DNA of 64,000 nucleotides from Campylorhamphus procurvoides (lineage: Eukaryota > Chordata > Aves > Passeriformes > Dendrocolaptidae). The stretch lies in the NCBI GenBank assembly GCA_013396655.1, contig WBMV01005154.1, forward strand, positions 709,047 to 773,046. Direction: 5' to 3'. Below, piece by piece: positions 60,346 through 64,000 of the stretch. The notes beneath the pieces are model-generated. The model was not told the origin of the DNA and did not search any database. It worked only from the letters and a program-made list of their open reading frames with translations. Position numbers and translations under genes: made by a program. Position 1 is the first letter of the stretch. Each line of letters starts with the position of its first letter.

Positions 60346-63300
60346 AGGTATTAGGCAAAGATGCTACTACTAATTTTCTAAATTTTTCATAAGATGGGGA
60401 GAACCAGACAGGAGTTCAATGTTTCTACAAAAAGAATAGTTTTCTGCAGTACCTACAACACCTCCACTGACTGCAGATGGAGTATGGGATTATTCAATAT
60501 GATGAAGAGAGTAAAAAAAGGGTAAAAATTTCACTTTTGTGAGTCTTTGGGCGAGATGGAAATCTTATGTTATGCCGTGATCAGGGAACTAAGGTGAGAG
60601 ACTGTCACTCTCCTCTCACATTTCATTACATTTAGTGCAAGGAAGAATATTTACTAACTCGGCTGAGACATGGTTCTAAACTGCTTGTAGACCATCCAGT
60701 GTATGAGAATTGAAAATTTCTACCTAAGCTTCAGACATCCAATATGGACTTGAGTTTCAGATGGTATACGTGTATCTGTCTAAATGTAAGTGCCATTATT
60801 TAAGGGATCTGTCTGAATTTATCTCATAGGCAATGCAGAGCTACTCAAAAAGACTTTTAGAGCTCTCCTGAAAATGGGTCAGGTCTGTAACAAACCAGAA
60901 GTAACTAGTACCATTTGAAACAACATGACTTCTCCATCCAGTGACTGACACTCCAAGGTGTATACTCTTCATAGGTTCTGTGCCTTGCAAAACAGCACAT
61001 GAGACTGTCTCAAATACTCTGAGGCATCTTAAATAGTACTAGACAGTAATGTTTTGTCAAATTTTGCTTTTGGTAACTACAAATTCTATCAATGGCTTAA
61101 CCTTCTATCTTTGTATGCCTAAATACAGGAGTACAAGCTGCAGCTAAATCCAGTTTCCAATGAAGGAGTTCTACATTAGTAAGTGTTTGTAAGACATATT
61201 CAACACCACTGCTCACAAACTGTCTAGTGCTCTTTGAAGGGTAGTACAACACTATAAAGTCAGAAATAGTCAGTGGTGAAAATCATGTTCTTATATAGTA
61301 AGTTTTGAAAGTATTTGAATCCCACCTAGATCCAAAGTGTCAAGGTAGGCAGTAGCAGCAAAGTTCTTTCTATTCTTTCTATTATTTTTTATTTTTTTAA
61401 TCATGATGATCACAACAAGAAAGCTATATTTTTTATTTCTTTAAAACAAACATATTGAAAAATCTTTTAACAATCTTGGCAAATGTCACTAATTTGAGGC
61501 TTTTTTATAAGTCTTCAGACTAGTGTGTAGAACGAACCTACAAGATCAAGGTCAAAGTACCTATGAAAACATGAGAAAGCAGACACTGAACTGTCTGTGT
61601 AATACTGAAAGAAAAAAATGCAAAGGTATAGCATCTCTTCAGTGAAAAGAGAGCATTTCAGTCTCTGCAGTTGTCAGCCAGTCACCTTTCACAAGCAGAA
61701 ATTTCGCTCCTCAAGGCTCTTTAAAAATATTCTTTGCTTGTAACAAAGCTGAGCTTATAAGTTTGAAATCAATGCTTTGTAAAAAGAAACCAAGTGGGTG
61801 GCATTTTCCAACCATGAGACATGTCATTACCATTGACCTCACTACTCTTCTTAAATAGCCAGAGAAGGGCAACAAAATTGTCAATTAGATTTGCAGTGAG
61901 CAGGAGTCAGCTTTACTTAACTTGTGCTTGCCTGCATAATCATGCATATCTCTCCTCTATATCAGGAGTTGTTCAAGCCTATAATAACTAGGGTTCAACA
62001 AGTCTGAACCACCTTCCTTTGCTGATGATATGGAAGTTGTTGATTTGCTACAGATTATTCAGGATTTTTGTAGCCTTGACAGCCTGTCATCTTTTAAATT
62101 CCACCTCTCAGAATTTGTGCTGCAGATACCAAATAGGAAATAGTGAAAGGAAGCACAGTATTAAACAAAACAAGATGTGTTTTCAGTTTTTAAAAGACTA
62201 TAGCAGGTTTCTTGGTTACTCTGCACCTTATAAAGCAAGTACACTAAATTTGGCACGATGTGCAATATTGTCATAGGAAAGGTTAAGGGACAGACACAGT
62301 GCTGAAGATGAGAGCTAAGCCCCATTTGCAGAGCTATATGTAGACAGTGGGGCTAAATGTGACAGCATTTCTTCTCTACACAGTCCTACTGTCATAAAAG
62401 TACTATATTTACTCAAAGGTTTTAAAAAGGTTTAAGCAGGTTAGATTTAAAGCTGATGAGTATGCTTGTCAACTGTCACAGCTGTGTAATATTTCTTCAG
62501 TATGTAGGATCCACTGCAGAAAAGGTGCTCTTTCAAAATTAGTAATTCCTCCTGCCACGTTGGTGTTTAATTGTTCATCAGAAGAGAAGCTCTTTTTCAA
62601 CATTATATTCTTCTAAGATTTCCTATGCATAATATAGACAGTCTGTTCACGTAATCATGGAACTGAACTTCCCTGTTTCGCAAAAGTATCCTATGGCTGT
62701 GCTGCTCTAACAAGATCCCACTGACTCATGTTTGAGTCTGTGCTTCGACACCCCAAGTCATAATCTGGATACCAAGACTAGAAAGCTTAGTTCTGTCAAG
62801 CAGTAACAGTTATGCTCATCAGCCATTTGTAAAATGATAATAATCTCAGCTGTCTTTTCAACATGCACATACTCTGTAGGTGATGGGGCCTCTCATGCAG
62901 ATCAAATATACCATTCATTAGCAATTCCATACAGCCACTAGATTAGGTACTCATGAGGGAAACGCTACATTCCACTTTACTTCCATGATGTGGTTAAAGA
63001 CGTGACTAGCCTTGAGCAGAATTTGGATCCCTTTCTCATGTACTCATTCTTTCTTTATCATTTGTCCTAGAGGTTTTCTACCTTACCCATTATTCAGGTG
63101 GTTGCTCTCCTTTCTGTTACATACCAGTCTTCACTGAATAGCTTCATGTTAGACATGTTCCTTCCTACTTTATTTCATGGCACACCTTATACTTGACAGG
63201 ACCTTGTCAGGACCATCCACAAAGATAGTTCAGGGATCTGTCCTCCTGCCCCCCACAATATGTACATGGTGGATGTGTGCTGCTTATTGTTCTTATGCGC

Positions 63301-63659
63301 TTTGTTTGTTTGCTTCCTCATCTTTTGACACTCAAAGGTTCAGAAGACTGATCTAGATTCAGAACTGAATTCTGGAGCCCTTTTCCACCAAAACTAGTTA
63401 GTTTAGATGTTTCACACAGAGAAAAACCGCACCCTATGAGACAAACTTTTAATTTAATACTACTGTTTTTAGTTTACACATTTCTATTGTATCTCACTCT
63501 GCTTTGCCCCTGATAGACTCTTTTAATGTTGCAAAGCCTTATTTGCTACAGAGACTAAAATTTTTCAAGTGTTATTTCATGTAATTTATCACGTTTACTT
63601 AAAATACATTTAGTAAAACATAAAACATAACAAAATTAGTCTCAGTTATTTAAAAGTGT
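60346..63659. other. Non-coding stretch, no gene seen
   Basis: No frame above 85 codons and no transposon that I recognise. Confidence 0.6.
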
Positions 63660-63920
63660 AGAGCTGTAAACTACTACATCACTGGAAGAAATCTCAATTA
63701 AGCAGAATTGCCATCCACATTAAGCAGTAGTCATTGCCATTAAGTATCATTGGACTTAAATTGTTCCCAGAGAGACGTCCTGATTAAGCAGACTTCCTAG
63801 TTTGAGTATATCTCAATTAAATAGAATGTGCTGCATCAGCATTTCATTTTATGAATGCTCTGAGAAGGCATTTGATTAGGATTTTGAAATGGTTTGTGTG
63901 ATTGCTATCATTATTGAAAA
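63660..63920. promoter_or_regulatory. Candidate enhancer-like block with ATTAAGCAG motif cluster
   Basis: ATTAAGCAG occurs exactly at 63697-63705, 63719-63727 and 63783-63791. ATTAAGTA follows at 63739-63746 and CTCAATTAAATAG at 63813-63825. The cluster spans about 130 bp of repeat-free DNA. The left flank ATCTCAATTAAGCAGAAT recurs 119 bp on as ATCTCAATTAAATAGAAT. Homotypic clusters of homeodomain-type cores (TTAA with specific flanks, as for NK-class factors) mark many enhancers. The block may continue beyond the window edge. Confidence 0.4.
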
Positions 63921-64000
63921 TTTAGATGGGAATGCAAAAGAACTTACAGGAATCAGTATTTATGGCAATTAGGAACCTATCTCCTGGGCCTTCAAACCAT

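Noticed and set aside
1..64000. CRISPR arrays, operons, bacterial promoters, tRNA or rRNA genes
   Set aside because: None seen. Repeat content is that of a bird genome, so prokaryotic systems are not expected.

Overview
This window looks like a gene-free, AT-rich stretch of a bird chromosome. The evidence is repeat content. At least nine CR1 retrotransposon pieces are present, several with the characteristic avian CR1 3' end (a 'gattctatga'-type tail). There are also several endogenous-retrovirus LTRs, two of which (3988-4569 and 32544-33027) match from memory an LTR family that is very abundant in neoavian and passerine genomes. I saw no host exon, tRNA, rRNA, CRISPR array or operon structure. 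The longest open frames lie in CR1 reverse-transcriptase remnants or in random frames that lack protein-like composition. The window is most likely intergenic desert or one very large intron; the sequence alone does not say which locus.

Layout. 1-21.5 kb: unique AT-rich DNA with one near-complete solo LTR (3988-4569), a few microsatellites and small hairpins. 21.5-25.8 kb: a CR1 cluster (short minus tail, ~770 bp plus copy, ~800 bp minus copy). 25.8-31.2 kb: unique DNA with an exact 31-bp repeat present twice 2.1 kb apart and a candidate conserved regulatory block near 28.9 kb. 31.9-33.0 kb: two abutting LTR-like units, the second with a CR1 tail embedded in it. 35.0-40.3 kb: the most complex region. 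One minus-strand CR1 is split by a ~307-bp LTR-like insert and, further 5', by an ~879-bp LTR-like insert with an exact 5-bp target-site duplication placed in the reverse-transcriptase A-D-D box. A third, CpG-rich LTR begins at 38527 and runs into a 99-N assembly gap. After the gap, 892 bp of the pre-gap sequence is repeated with a single mismatch and ends exactly where that third LTR starts. I read this as two haplotypes, one with and one without the LTR, placed end to end. 40.3-46.1 kb: unique DNA with a possible unidentified pseudogene. 46.15-46.6 kb: a CpG-rich minus-strand LTR. 46.7-64 kb: mostly unique DNA, with an internally deleted CR1 at 59.8-60.3 kb and candidate enhancer-like blocks at 48.8, 58.3 and 63.7 kb; the last carries a cluster of ATTAAGCAG-type motifs.

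No set of genes works together here. The content is a layered record of transposition plus possible long-range regulatory DNA. I found no credible new gene system. The most useful observations are the probable false duplication that exposes an LTR insertion polymorphism, the nested insertions in one CR1, and the homotypic motif cluster near the right edge.
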